From Stomoxys calcitrans (lineage: Eukaryota > Arthropoda > Insecta > Diptera > Muscidae), in NCBI RefSeq assembly GCF_963082655.1, contig NC_081553.1:152812941-152876940 (forward strand): a DNA stretch of 64,000 nt, in the 5' to 3' direction. The translations under genes and the position numbers were made by a program. This document shows, piece after piece, positions 35,001 through 46,174 of the stretch (its first letter is position 1; each line of letters begins with the position of its first letter). The notes under the pieces are model-generated. The model made no database searches, was not told the origin of the DNA, and saw nothing but the letters and a program-made list of their open reading frames with translations.

Positions 35001-35914
35001 ACAATGTAATATTGAAAAAACTATGAACCATGAATACATATGAATCAAAGGCCCGCACGAAACCTTTCATTTGTCTCCGTTTTTGCCGAACCTGTGAACG
35101 CTGAACCCACATGATGTTGTAAAACGGACAAGTTACAGTTGGGTAGATAATTTTGAAAAAAACCACCACTCAGTGCTTGGGAGTATTTTTATCTTGAATT
35201 CATCGCCGCTACAGTGAGATATTACTGTATATGAAAGCGTCTCATTGTCATTCCCAAAATATGAACTGATCACACAAATTGTTTGCAAACGGTTCGTTTT
35301 CTCATATGAAAAACTAGGTATGTGTGTGTGTGTGTCAACCACGTTGCCTTCGTACGAATTTCGTACTACGAACGCAGACTACACGCAAATAGTACTTTTT
35401 CTGAATAAAAATGTGCATGCAAAGTACAACGTGCACTCACGGACTCCGAATCAATCTTCTTTTTTTTGCTGAAGGGCTCATTTTATGCATTCGTTCGTTC
35501 TTTCATCTCTTGTTTTCTGTTTTACTCAGTTCTCTATTGTTGTATTTTTAAACGAAGAGTTCAGTTCTTGAAATACTCGATGTTGTTAGTGTATCTTTAA
35601 AGCAGAAATGAATGGTCTTGCGCAAGCCTTTGATATGAATATGTATTTTCTAAGATTGCAACAATTTTTCCATGAAACAAATTAACTTGAAAATGATGTA
35701 GATATTTGTATATATATATATACCAATTACAATTCAGAAATTCCATTTGAAATTCAGAAAGCCCACTTGTAGTTCCGAAAATCCATTTGAAATTCAGATA
35801 TTTTATTTGATATAAAGATGTTCCATTTAAAATTCAGGCTATTTCATTTGAAATTTAGATACTCCATTTGAAATTCAGCATATTTCAATTAAAATTCAGA
35901 AATTTTATTTGAAA
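32091..35914 (-). repeat. Right-arm copy of the mixed repeat core
   Basis: Holds the 650-bp direct repeats (32100-33060), the arm core (33180-34255) and minisatellite blocks (34260-34540, 34870-35010, 35715-35914). Between them is the segment 35015-35700 with no recognisable gene. All are reverse copies of the left arm. Confidence 0.7.
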
Positions 35915-37235
35915 CTAGCTAGACGGGGCCCGCTCCGCTGCGCCTTCTTTTACTTTATATGGAAAAAAAATGTTCCTTGGAATATTTATTATACGAATAT
36001 ATTATACGAAAATAGTATATCGCTTGATAAACAGTTTAACAATACAAGTGTCTTTATCTGATCTTTATTGGCCTACGAATTTAAGTTTGGATATTATTCT
36101 TATAATACTTTATTTCAGCCCGATATTTTCATGATGTGTGATTTAGAGGTGTTTTCGGGGGTGAGGTGGTCCCCCAGACACTTGGCCCTGAAAACTATCA
36201 ACATCGTGCTTTTCTCTCAAATACCATTTATTTAAACCCCATATTGCCATTGGTTTAGAGAGGAGCTTACAGGATGAGGCGTCCCCCAAACACATGGCCC
36301 CAAGATTGGTTATCAAATTCGTTTTTTAATCTCAAATACCTTTCATTTGAGCCACATATTGGCATAGTCAAAAAATTTGTACCCTTTGGGAGGTGTTTTG
36401 GGGAAGGGATGATGCCTAAAATACATGGTCCTACATTTGGATAACAAATTCGTTTTCTCCTCCCAAATACCTTTATTTTAGCCCCATATGGCGATGGTCA
36501 GTAAAAAATTGCTGTTTGGGGAGTATTTTGGGAAAGGGGTAGACCCCCAGAAAATTGGTCCCGAAAGTTGGTATCAATTCTTGCTCTACCTCCAATTCGA
36601 TTCATTTAAGCGTTAAGGGGGATGGGGCGGCCACTCAGTGACTTGGCTTTGAAAATATATTGGATTGCCCAAATGCGGATTTTTTAAAAGAAAGTAAATG
36701 CATTTTTAATAAAACTTAGAATGAATTTTAATCAAATATACTTTTTTACACTTTTTTTCTAAAGCAAGCTAAAAGTAACAGCTGATAACTGACAGAAGAA
36801 AGAATGCAATTACAGAGTCACAAGCTGTGAAAAAATTTGTCAACGCCGACTATATGAAAAATCCGCAATCACTTTTTGGGCAACCCAATATATCTAATTC
36901 GTGTTCTACCCTAAAATACCTCTTATTTGAGCCTCATATTGCAATGGTCAGCAAATATTCCTATTTGGGTGGTGTTATGTGGGTGGGGTGGCCCATAGAC
37001 GGTTTTCCTGAACATTAATATTAGATTCGTGCTTTACTTCCAAAGACCTTTTATTTGAGTCCCATATTGCAATGGTCGTAAATTTGGGCCATGTTCTCGG
37101 GGATGGGAGGCCTCCCAAATATTTGATCTCATATGTGGATATCAGATTCGTATTCTATACTCAAATACCTTTTATTTAAGACCCATATTGCCATGGTCAG
37201 TAAATAAGTCCTGTTTGGGGGGTTTTTTGGGGAAG
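35915..37235 (-). mobile_element. Hel-1, copy B (truncated, minus) with MITE
   Basis: The 3' end is at 35915 (CTAG, preceded on this strand by A). The sequence runs backwards through the ~120-bp monomers and stops at a (TA)n tract, so the Hel-1 5' end is missing. The MITE is at 36660-36888. Confidence 0.7.
36660..36888. mobile_element. Mariner-derived MITE, right-arm copy
   Basis: TTGGATTGCCCAAATGCGG at one end and ...CACTTTTTGGGCAACCCAA at the other, with flanking TA. It differs from the left-arm copy by a few bases (the left copy lacks CGG in the GCGGATTTTT stretch). Confidence 0.85.
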
Positions 37236-37249
37236 GGTGGACCCCCAGA

Positions 37250-37394
<145 letters not shown>

Positions 37395-37417
37395 AACTAG
37401 TACATAATTTACGGATT

Positions 37418-37438
37418 GAGCTAAAAATCTCAAAATTG

Positions 37439-37474
<36 letters not shown>

Positions 37475-37495
37475 CAATTTTGAGATTTTTAGCTC
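37418..37495. repeat. 78-bp perfect palindrome with TA centre
   Basis: GAGCTAAAAATCTCAAAATT...GCGAT, a (TA)n centre, then the exact reverse complement ending AGCTC at 37495. The unique part of each arm is 23-24 bp and belongs to the Hel-2 monomer, i.e. two monomers in head-to-head order. Confidence 0.9.
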
Positions 37496-38235
37496 AGATG
37501 TAATTGTAATGCTAAGATATAATTGCATCCCAGAATTAAGAGCTGTACCTTTATCTGTACAGAAAGTATCATTTTGTACGTTTTAGTATCAAAATGAACG
37601 AATGTCATACAAATCTTCTAGTCGCCGGTACATACCGCTAAGAAGTGCCTGAATCCCAAATTTCATAAATGTAGCCCAGTCTATAAGGAAAGTACCATTT
37701 TGTGCGTTTGTAGTTCCCTTAGTGACGAATTTCAATAAATGTTTCTAGTTGCACAATATATATTTCAAGGTTAACCTTTACAGCCTTAAATTCAGACCTC
37801 TGGGCCAATTTGTAGGATTTAATACCAAAACGTACGAATATCAAAAAAATCTTTTAGTTACCAGGTATATACTGCCAAGATATACCTGTATCCCAAATTT
37901 CAGAGCTGAAGTTGAGTCTTTAAAGAAAGTACAATTTTGTACAATTCAGTACCAAAATGTACGAATATCAAAAAAATATTCTAGTCACCTGGTACATACT
38001 GCCAAGATGTAGCTACACCCCAAATTTCAGAGCTGAAGCTCAGTCTATTATGAATGTACCATTTTGTACGATTTAGTAACAAAATGTACGACTACCAAAA
38101 AAATTTTCTAGTTGCTGAATATATACTGTCATGAAGTGTTTCAGTCCCATATATTAGAACTGTAGCTTAGTCTGAAAAGAAAGTACCATTTTGTACAGTT
38201 TAGTACCAAAATGTACGAATACCCAAAAAAAACTT
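37496..38235 (+). repeat. Hel-2 tandem array, ~128-bp monomers
   Basis: AAAGTACCATTTTGTACG or a variant occurs at about 37565, 37692, 37926, 38055 and 38181. Spacings are 127, 234 (two units), 129 and 126 bp. Each unit also holds TTTAGTACCAAAATGTACGA and 'cccaaatttcagagctgaag'. It ends abruptly at the open frame that follows. Confidence 0.75.
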
Positions 38236-38498
38236 TTACAGCCGTATTCCCAAAATTTACTAATGAAGCACTAATTTGCGCAAAAGTTATAAAACGGCTA
38301 TTGTACAATAAACCCACTTTAGCATTTCGTATTCAAAAAATTACAATAGCAGCTGAATACGAAAGTGCGATTCTTTATTTTGGTGTGGTAACCCTATACA
38401 GTTTTATTGCTAGTGCCGAAAAAATAGTTATGCCGTTGGTTTATTCACAATTGGTTCCAGATATTATTAAACTTATTTGTGCCAAAAATATTAAATAA
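38211..38498 (+). CDS. Hypothetical 95-codon ORF, unknown
   Basis: I do not recognise this protein. The first ~10 codons are Hel-2 monomer text; unique sequence begins near 38245, after an acceptor-like CTTTTACAG. The rest includes a hydrophobic stretch (AILYFGVVTLYSFIAS) that could be a membrane segment. The stop overlaps AATAAA, a possible poly(A) signal. It could be a 3' exon or gene fragment trapped next to the Helitron array, or chance. No upstream exon was identified. Confidence 0.2.
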   Translation: MYEYPKKTFTAVFPKFTNEALICAKVIKRLLYNKPTLAFRIQKITIAAEYESAILYFGVVTLYSFIASAEKIVMPLVYSQLVPDIIKLICAKNIK

Positions 38499-38988
38499 AA
38501 CTGTAATTTATTAAGAACAAATGCATTTGTTCTTGTAACAAGCAACTGGTATATAATGTGGATGAAATTATTAACATAAAAATATTTTTTTATTTTTCTA
38601 AACCGGTGCAGGATCGGATGTAAGGTTTGTTTTATTTAGTTTGTATCACAAAAGGTGAACCCGGTTTTTTTATTACAAAATCATAAAATGTGCACTAATA
38701 ACCATCGGAACATCTCAAATTGCAATGAATTATAACGTACATAACCTTAAAACTACTTTTATAGGCCTACAAAACGCCTTCAACTCATTAAAAGTATTTT
38801 TAATGATTACAATGATTCACACCGTACAAAAAAATGGGAGACACCAATTAAAAAATGTAAATTTTTGCTTTTGACTATTTGGGACTTTCATGGCCATGTT
38901 TTAAAATATGTATACGAGTCCGCTCCAAATTCGATTATCTGTAACTGACGCTGACACATAAATTAATTAATGTTTATTAATCTTCTTA
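38499..38988. other. No gene recognised
   Basis: AT-rich. AAGAACAAATGCATTTGTTCTT at 38513-38534 (a perfect 22-bp palindrome, in two halves of 11) is the only structured element I see. Confidence 0.45.
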
Positions 38989-40757
38989 TCTTATATATAA
39001 AAATCAATTTGTGTTTGTTTGTAGGTATGTCTGATTGTTTGTATGTTTGTGTGTTCCTTATAGACTCAGAAACGGCTGAACCGATTTTCTTGAAATTTTC
39101 ACAGATGGTGCATAATGATCCCGTGGTGAAAATAAGGTACTAAATTTTTTGATATCTGATATCCAAATGTGGGACCACGTTTCTGGGGGTCCACCCCTTC
39201 TCCAAAACATCTCCCAAACAGGACTTATTTACTGACAATGGGAATATGGTGCTTAGATAAAAGATATTTGAGTGTAGAATTAGAATCTGATATCCAAATA
39301 TGGGACCAAGTGTTTGGGGGCCGCCACTCCCCAAAAACATCCCCCAAAGGGGACAAATTTACGACCATAGCCATATGGGGCTCAAATAAAGGTCCTTGGG
39401 AGTAATGCACAAATCTAATATCAATATTTGGGAAAAGTGTCTATGGGGCCACCCCACCCCCACAACACCAACCAAATAGGAAGTATTTGCTGACTTTTGC
39501 AATATGAGGCTCAAATAAGAGGGGTTTTAGAGTGGAACACGAATCCGATATATATTTTCAAGGCCAACTCACTGAGTGGCCGCCCATCCCCCAAAACACC
39601 CCCAAGCTGGTCATGTTTGCCGACTATAGAAATATGGGGCTCAAATAAAGGTATTTGGGAGTAGACCACGTATCTGATACAAATTACAAATTACATTAGG
39701 GACCAACTGTCTAGGGGACGTCCCACCACCATAACAACCCCCAAGTAGGACGTACTGGGTCGTAAAGAGAGTGGAACTAAATATTTATAGTTTTTAGGGC
39801 CAATACCCCAAACCGGACATATTTGCTGACTTTTGCAATAAGGAGTTTAAATGAGATTTGAAAACGAATTTGATATCCAATTTTGAGGCCAATGGCAATA
39901 TGGAGTTCAAATAAATGATATATAGATATATGAGAATAGAGCACGTTGCTGATATATTTTCCGGGCTTAGTGTTTGGGGGACCACGCCAATCCCTAAAAC
40001 ACCCCTAAATCGGGCATATTCACCGACCATGTCAATGTGGAGATTAAATGAAGGGAATTGGGGGGTGGATCAAGAATTGATACCCACTTTCGGGACCAAT
40101 TTTCTGGGGGCCAACCCCTTTTCCAAAATACCCCACAAGCAGCAATTTTTTAGTGACCATCGCAAAATGGGGCTCAAATAAAGGTATTTGGGAGTAGAAT
40201 ACGAATTTGATATCTAAATTTAGGACCATGTATTTAGGGCATCACCCCTTTCCCAAAACACCCCGCAAAGGGTAAACATTTTTCGACCATGCCAATATGT
40301 GGTATTTAAGATTAGAAAACGAATTTGATAAACTATTTTGGGCCATGTGTTTGGGGGACGTCTCATCGTGTAAACTCCCCTAAACCAATGGCAATATGGG
40401 GTTTAAATAAATGGTTTTTGAAAGAAGAGCACGATGCTGATATTTTTTCAGGGCCAAGTGCCTGGGGGACCACAAACACCCCTAAATTAGATATCATGAG
40501 AGTAGCGGGCTGAAATAAAGTATTTTTTAGAATGGAGTACACCTTACATCCAAACTTAAATTCGTAGACCAATAAAGATCATATGGGATTCGGACAAAGG
40601 CAGTTATATTATTAAACAATTTGCCAACCGATATACTATATTCGTAGCATGGTATTTCACTAAATGCACTTTAATTTTCGAAAATAAACATTCCAAGGAA
40701 ACTTTCATCCCATATAAAGTAAAATGAGGCGCAGCGGAGCGGGCCCGGGTCAGCTGG
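38989..40757 (+). mobile_element. Helitron-like element Hel-1, copy C (complete)
   Basis: Starts A|TCTTATATATAAAAATCAAT and ends GGGTCAGCTGG|T (CTRR = CTGG). 1,769 bp, with about ten ~125-bp monomers anchored on CAATATGGGGCTCAAAT variants, and the pre-terminal GGCGCAGCGGAGCGGGCCC shared with copy A. It has no MITE and no coding region. Copies A and C are diverged, so the family is not very young. Confidence 0.75.
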
Positions 40758-40925
40758 TAAATTAGTATAAAATATATTTATCTGCTTATCATTAGGGGAT
40801 CATATTACAAAGTCTCGTAAAAATTCTCTTTGTTTTTTTAGATATTTTGTTAGAGAGTATAATTATTTTGTTAGTGTATCAGTGCCACTTCTATAGAACG
40901 TGTTCGCATTTTCTTCATCACAATT

Positions 40926-41617
40926 TTTATACCATCCATTGTGGGATAGGGGTATACTAATTTCGTCATTCTGTCCGTCCGTCTGTCTGTCGGAAGCACG
41001 CTAACTTTCGAGGGAGTAAAGCTAGCCGCTTGAAATTTTGCACGAATACTTCATATAGGTGGAGGTCGGTTGGGATTGTAAATGGGCTATATCGTTCCAT
41101 GTTTTGATATAGCTGTCATACAAACCGATCTGGGGTCTTGATTCTTGAGCCTTTAGAGGGCACTAGTCCTAACAGATTTCCCTGAAATTTCGCATGGCGT
41201 GTTATGACTTTCAACAACTGTGTAAAGTATGGATCAAATCGGTCCATAACCTGATAAAGCTGCCATATAAACCGATCTGGGATCTTGACGGTTTCTCCCA
41301 TGACCTTCAACATACGTGTCAAATATGGTCTGAATCGGTCTATAGCCTAATACAGCTCCCCAATAAAACGATCTACCTATTTTACTTTATGAGCCCCTAA
41401 AGGGCGCAATTCTTATTCAATTTGGCTGAAATTTTACACAATGACTTCTACTATGGTGATATAGCTCTAATAGCATAGCAATTCTTTTCTTTTATCCTTT
41501 CCTTGCCCTTGTTTGCCTAAAAAGAGACACCGGGAAAAGAACTCGACAAATGCGATCCATGGTGGAGGGTATATAAGATTCGGCCCGGCTGAACTTAGCG
41601 CACTTTTACTTGTTTTA
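40926..41617 (+). mobile_element. DINE-1-like element, copy 4 (short)
   Basis: Opens TTTTTATACCATCCATTGTG, with GTCCGTCCGTCTGTCTGTC in the leader; closes CATGGTGGAGGGTATATAAG, hairpin TTCGGCCCGGCTGAAC and CTTTTACTTGTTTT. It has only two or three monomers, the first interval shortened to about 147 bp. Confidence 0.8.
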
Positions 41618-43790
41618 TATTGAGTTTGACAGCTGTTCGGCTGAATAGTTGAAGTCAGTACTAGGCTTAAGGCAAGATTTGAAATGTAGCACTTACCGTG
41701 TTTACCATCCGCATACAACCACGCTTCCACCAGTACTGATTATGGCTTGACTGATCACTTATGAAAAAAATCATATTGAAAGTGACACAAAAGATGAACC
41801 ATTAAAATAAGCATATTTTTGCGTAACATAACATATTTTTGGCTTAGATACTTTCTCAATAAAAGGGATTTGTTTGTCGCTAAAAATAAACCAAGCGTTT
41901 TTTTTTTGCATGCAGACAATATTCATGAAGTCACAGTATCAGATGCTATGAACAGCTGTCAGGTGAATGTGATCCTTGGAGAACGTCCGCCGACATTTAT
42001 CCACCTTCGAATATTAACAGTTTAGTTCATAGTAGCAGGGAGTGCAATTCCCGTGAACGGCAGTGAACTTTCCAAATGATTTGCAAGAGAAATGTTGAAT
42101 CCATCTTCTAAACAAAGATACTTATTTCAATGTTTTTAACTTGACAAATTTTCTTTCTAAGGCTGCGGACATTATGTTACCTAGAATGTTCAGATTTTCT
42201 AGTTTCCAGGTTTTTGTGTCTATTGAGTGACATGTATGCACCGATTAGTAAATAGTAACTCGTAACTTGATTGTTATCCCGTTAATGTTCTTTTGATTCG
42301 CACTCTTCTAATATTTGATCAGAGAGCAATAGTAGAGACCTATAAGAGATATTTGTTAACGACAATTATTATAAGAAAAATATTGAAACACAAAATTTTA
42401 AAATAGCTGTATAGTCCTAAATATTCCCCATTAAGTTTTGTAAACGCAGTATATAATGCATCTCAATTGGCCATCATGTAATAGCTTATCGTTATTTGCT
42501 GATATACATCAAATGAAAGCAAATAATTTAAGTTTTAGCCCGTCCAATAGGATGAAACATAATAAAGTTAACCAATTGCATTGCAAGCAATCAACCAATA
42601 AGCGTCAGGAATGAACAGTACAGCAAATCAGCAACACTCTTTTCAACCCTCATACATAACCGTAAATGGCAAAGCCGTTTTGAGCGTCTGCATGGATTTC
42701 TGAGTTCACTCCGCCTATTAATATGCCATATGTGGATGAATGAGAGACGCGTTGGGTTGTTGCTGGAAAGATGAAAACGTGCGAATAGGAACAAATTGCA
42801 TTGGGAAAAGCCTTTCGTGATATGTGTAGCAGAAAGTTTAAAATGTATACTTATATCTTAAAAGGGACAACTTGTTCGAGGGCTATCCAGAAGCCATATG
42901 ATAAGCACTCGTTAGTACTGTTCAGGCCTCTTATTTCATTTGACGGAATCGTGTCGAGTGGTTTTCATAATAAATTCTCTGATGTGGGTTCTGTTCGTGC
43001 CTTTAAATACGGCAGAAAGCGTTTGAATAAAGCAGAAAAATATATTGGAAAATTGGTTGAAAGATAGACGAGCAATATATAATAATGTTTTCTATTTAAA
43101 ATCAGTAAAATCACACTTATCGTCGAAACAAATATATGTTTTTGAATGCAAGAAGTATGTGGAATTGTATTGAAACTGATACTTATGAAAAATAAAGTTA
43201 ATTTACTAGTTTTGGTGTGCAAGAACTATAAAATATTTAAAGGTCTGTGAGCGAATATGCAAATGTTTTTTTTTTAATGTTACAATACTTCTTTTATGAA
43301 AAACTCATGCAAGAATTTGTGACAGAAACAAATAAAATTTAATTTCTCATAAACAAAAACTGTTAACAGGGTTTACTTTTTCATTTGTTAAACACCATCG
43401 TTAAATAATGTATTAAATATTCTTGTTGAAGTTAGTTAAACATTTTACCAATTATAAGAACATTTCATCATGCAGTTCAAACACCTTTATTTTTCATTAG
43501 GATTTTTTGATCTCCTAGTGTTACTGATTGATATTCGCCCAAACGAACAGTAGAACCTACCAGCTGGAAAATTTGTCGCATAGTCACTCTTGGTTCGAAT
43601 GAGCGAGAAAAGGGTTGGGTTTTTAAATCGAATAAAGCTAGAAATTCCAAAATATCTATGTGTTTTACGTATATGCATTATCTTTAAATTCGTGTGTTTG
43701 TTGGTGCTTCCTTTTCTTTGGTCTTCAAATGTTGTACCAAAACTCAGTTGGAAATGGTACTATTTCGGTACCAAAAATTTGCAAATGTGT
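41618..43790. other. ~2.2 kb apparently single-copy, no gene recognised
   Basis: The longest stretch with no repeat family seen elsewhere in the window. It includes an 88-codon open frame at 42801-43067 (plus), starting MGKAFRDMCSRKF and ending in a basic tail (YGRKRLNKAEKYIGKL). It has no domain I can name, and no clear splice structure. It could be genuine unique DNA or an old element not represented otherwise here. Confidence 0.4.
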
Positions 43791-43794
43791 CAGA

Positions 43795-44060
43795 ATCTCT
43801 TTATATATTGTAGAACAGATTATCACTGCCAGCCTAAACGGCTAAAGCTTAAATAATGAAATTTGGCAATGGAATAATGGTCGTGGGTTGTAGACGCGAG
43901 ATATGACGAGGTTTGGTGATTTAAATACTTTAGGCACTAAAAAGTACGAACATTCACAATGTTTGTCCGGGCGACCGGAAAGAGCTTAGATTATGAAGTT
44001 TGGGGCAAATTAAAATAGACCGTTTCGGGCCATTCTTGATTTGACGTTGGAGACAATAGT
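43795..44060 (+). mobile_element. Hel-2 5' fragment
   Basis: TCTCTTTATATATTGTAGAA, then 'gcctaaacggctaaagct', 'tgaaatttggcaatg', 'ggcactaaaaagtacgaac' and 'cgaccggaaagagctt'. This is the same order as at 10792-11040 and 46175-46330. Cut off at about 44060. Confidence 0.6.
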
Positions 44061-44269
44061 AAAAGCCATTGCACTAAATTTCAGTCAAATCGGTTAAGAA
44101 TTGCGAACTATGTTAGGGGGGACACACAAACAGCAGATGTTCTATAGCAGTATTGGGCACATGTGCTAGTGTGCTTAACAAAAATATGTAATAGTGTGTG
44201 TGCATTTGCCCGCCACTGTTCTATATATATATATATCTATATAGTAGATCTCTTTGAGTCTAGATTAGG

Positions 44270-44745
44270 CCAAATAATTTTGGTGTGTTCGCAACTCCCC
44301 CTTTGAGACCATCTATCATCCGTTGCCCTTCGGGCCTGATCCCGAAGACCTAGCATACTTGTCGTTAAAGGTGTAAGTTAATTCCTAGTTTCGCATACTC
44401 ATTTGCTCTACAATTCCCTGAGATAACTCTGTGAACTGTAGCCATCTCGTTGAGAGATTTTTGAATTCAGATATACATTCTCCAGGGATTTAATGGCTCC
44501 GTGGCTGTCTGAAAAGATATTTATGCCAATCGTCGTTATCATATTATATCTTAGCCATTCCACCACTTCTTTAATTGCAATGATCTCCGCTTAATACACA
44601 CTATGGTGGTTGGGTAACCTTTTCGATATGACCAGTCCTAGTTCTTCAGAGTACACCCTAAGGCCCACCTGCTCGTCTAGGAAACTTTCCCCTAACCGCA
44701 ATAGGCACGTCATCAGCATACGCGACTAGAGACAATAAAATATTG
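44270..44745 (-). pseudogene. LINE (I/R1-type) with RT joined to RNase H by deletion
   Basis: Reading leftwards from 44745: SLVAYADDVPIAVRGKF (the RT catalytic YADD box). After a one-base frame change comes LDEQVGLRVYSEELGLVISKRLP, i.e. the RNase H start. Then follow a stop in place of Glu, EIIAIKEVVEWLRY and GINIFSDSHGAIKSLENVYL, and near 44400 SGNCRANEYAKLGIN (RNase H end). About 250 residues of RT are missing between YADD and RNase H. Same family as 1603-2400. Confidence 0.75.
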
Positions 44746-45131
44746 CAAGCACTTTCAACGTTCAGAAATGCTGCACATAAAAATTGGAAATCTCGGTTTA
44801 ATTAAGTAATTTGTAAATCCAATTAAAATTTTTGCTGAAGTCGAACCTACAAACAAATTTTTATTATTAATAAACGATTCGCAATTTGCATTTATTACAA
44901 ACTGTATAATTCAATTAAAGCAAATAAACCAGTTTATTGAAACATTTTTTATTCTTTCAAAAACACGTCTTAAAATAAATAATTGGTATTTTCTCATAAA
45001 AAAATATATTTTTAATTGAGTCGATTAATTGCGAATACAAAATGAAATGTATTGCATTAAAATGTCTTGTCTTTTCATTAAAAGCAATAACTAATTAGCA
45101 TTACCAGCGGAGAAAGTCTTAATGGTACAAC
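44746..45131. other. No gene recognised
   Basis: Very AT-rich, no motif or repeat I can assign. Confidence 0.4.
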
Positions 45132-45133
45132 TA

Positions 45134-45986
45134 AGGGGTGATGTTTTAGCTATTATCTTTTTGGCAAAACTGTTTTAAACAGCTCACGCAGGTTTCGTGT
45201 TTTGTTTCACTGTCAAACATCTTCAGTTTGAAACAACCATGAATCGTCTTAAAAACGAACAACGCTTGCAAATTGTTGAGTTTTATTATCAAAATGCCGA
45301 TCTGTTAAGAAAGTTCCATTGAGCGACGAAGCTAATTTTTGGCTTAATAGGTACGTAAATAAACAGAATTGTCAATTTTGGAGTGAAGATTAGCCAGAAG
45401 CATTGCAAGAGCCAACAATGCATCCAGAAAAAGTCATAATTCGAAGCGGTTTATGGGCTGGTGACATCATTGGACCGTACTTCTTCAAAAATGTTGCGAA
45501 ACATAATGTAACTGTGAATGGTTATCGCTATCGTGAAATGATATCCACCTTTTTTTTGCCCAAAATGCAAGAGCTTGACTTGCATAACATATAGTTTCAA
45601 TACGACGTGCCACACAGCACGCGTAATAATGAACTTATTGAGAGGCGAGTTTGGTGAACATTTTATTTTATGTTCGGGACCGCTCAATTAGCCGCTTAGA
45701 TTGTGCGATTTAACGCCTTTGGAATATTTTTTGTGGAGCTGTGTTAAAGCTCATGTCTATACAGACAAGCCCGCTTCAATTGATGGAAGACAACATTGAA
45801 GTATGTTTTAGTGAGATACCGGCGGATATATTGGAAAGAGTATGCCAAAATTGTACTAAGCGGCTGGACCATTAGAGGCACAATCATGGCCAACTTTTGG
45901 ATTGTACTATCGAATCAAATAAAGACGTCATGCAATTTTGTGAACTTTTTGTGTTTATTCTTGTAGCTCTTAAAAAAATCACCCTT
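45134..45986 (+). mobile_element. Rosa-type mariner, internally deleted
   Basis: Flanked by TA (45132-45133 and 45987-45988). Terminal repeats are AGGGGTGATGTTTTAGC and AAAAAAATCACCCTT. It starts MNRLKNEQRLQIVEFYYQN (45240) and then jumps to the SDEANFW region (45325). The catalytic middle is present only in broken frames (45403-45591), and the C-terminal 'SCDLTPLE' region is altered. The N-terminal deletion is the same as in the other copies. Confidence 0.85.
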
Positions 45987-46064
45987 TAAAAGAGTTCTCG
46001 GGAACTGAATAAAATTTGATCCAGACCAGCCCCTATTTATACATAACTATATATATATGGTAGT

Positions 46065-46155
46065 GGAGTTATTATATAATAGAATGATTAATATATCCAT
46101 GGTAGTGGGTATCCAAAGTTCGGCACGGTCAAACTTAACAGGTTTTTTATTAATT
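46065..46155 (+). mobile_element. 3' tail of a DINE-like element (third subtype)
   Basis: GTAGTGGGTATCCAAAGTTCGG, in two parts, then CGGTCAAACTTAACAGG and T-rich text, matching 27055-27110. The hairpin is degraded. Confidence 0.6.
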
Positions 46156-46174
46156 TTAATTTACTATTTCATTG

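Larger units (their letters stand above)
29605..37235 (-). repeat. Right arm of large inverted duplication
   Basis: Reverse complement of 5400-12564, including Hel-1 with its MITE, the minisatellite blocks, the arm core, the 650-bp direct repeats and the Hel-2 foldback. It is ~460 bp longer than the left arm because it retains the palindromic centre at about 30470-30930. Single-base differences are rare, e.g. GAGAAGTGAG at 7100 against the complement of CTCAGTTCTC at 35525. Confidence 0.9.
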
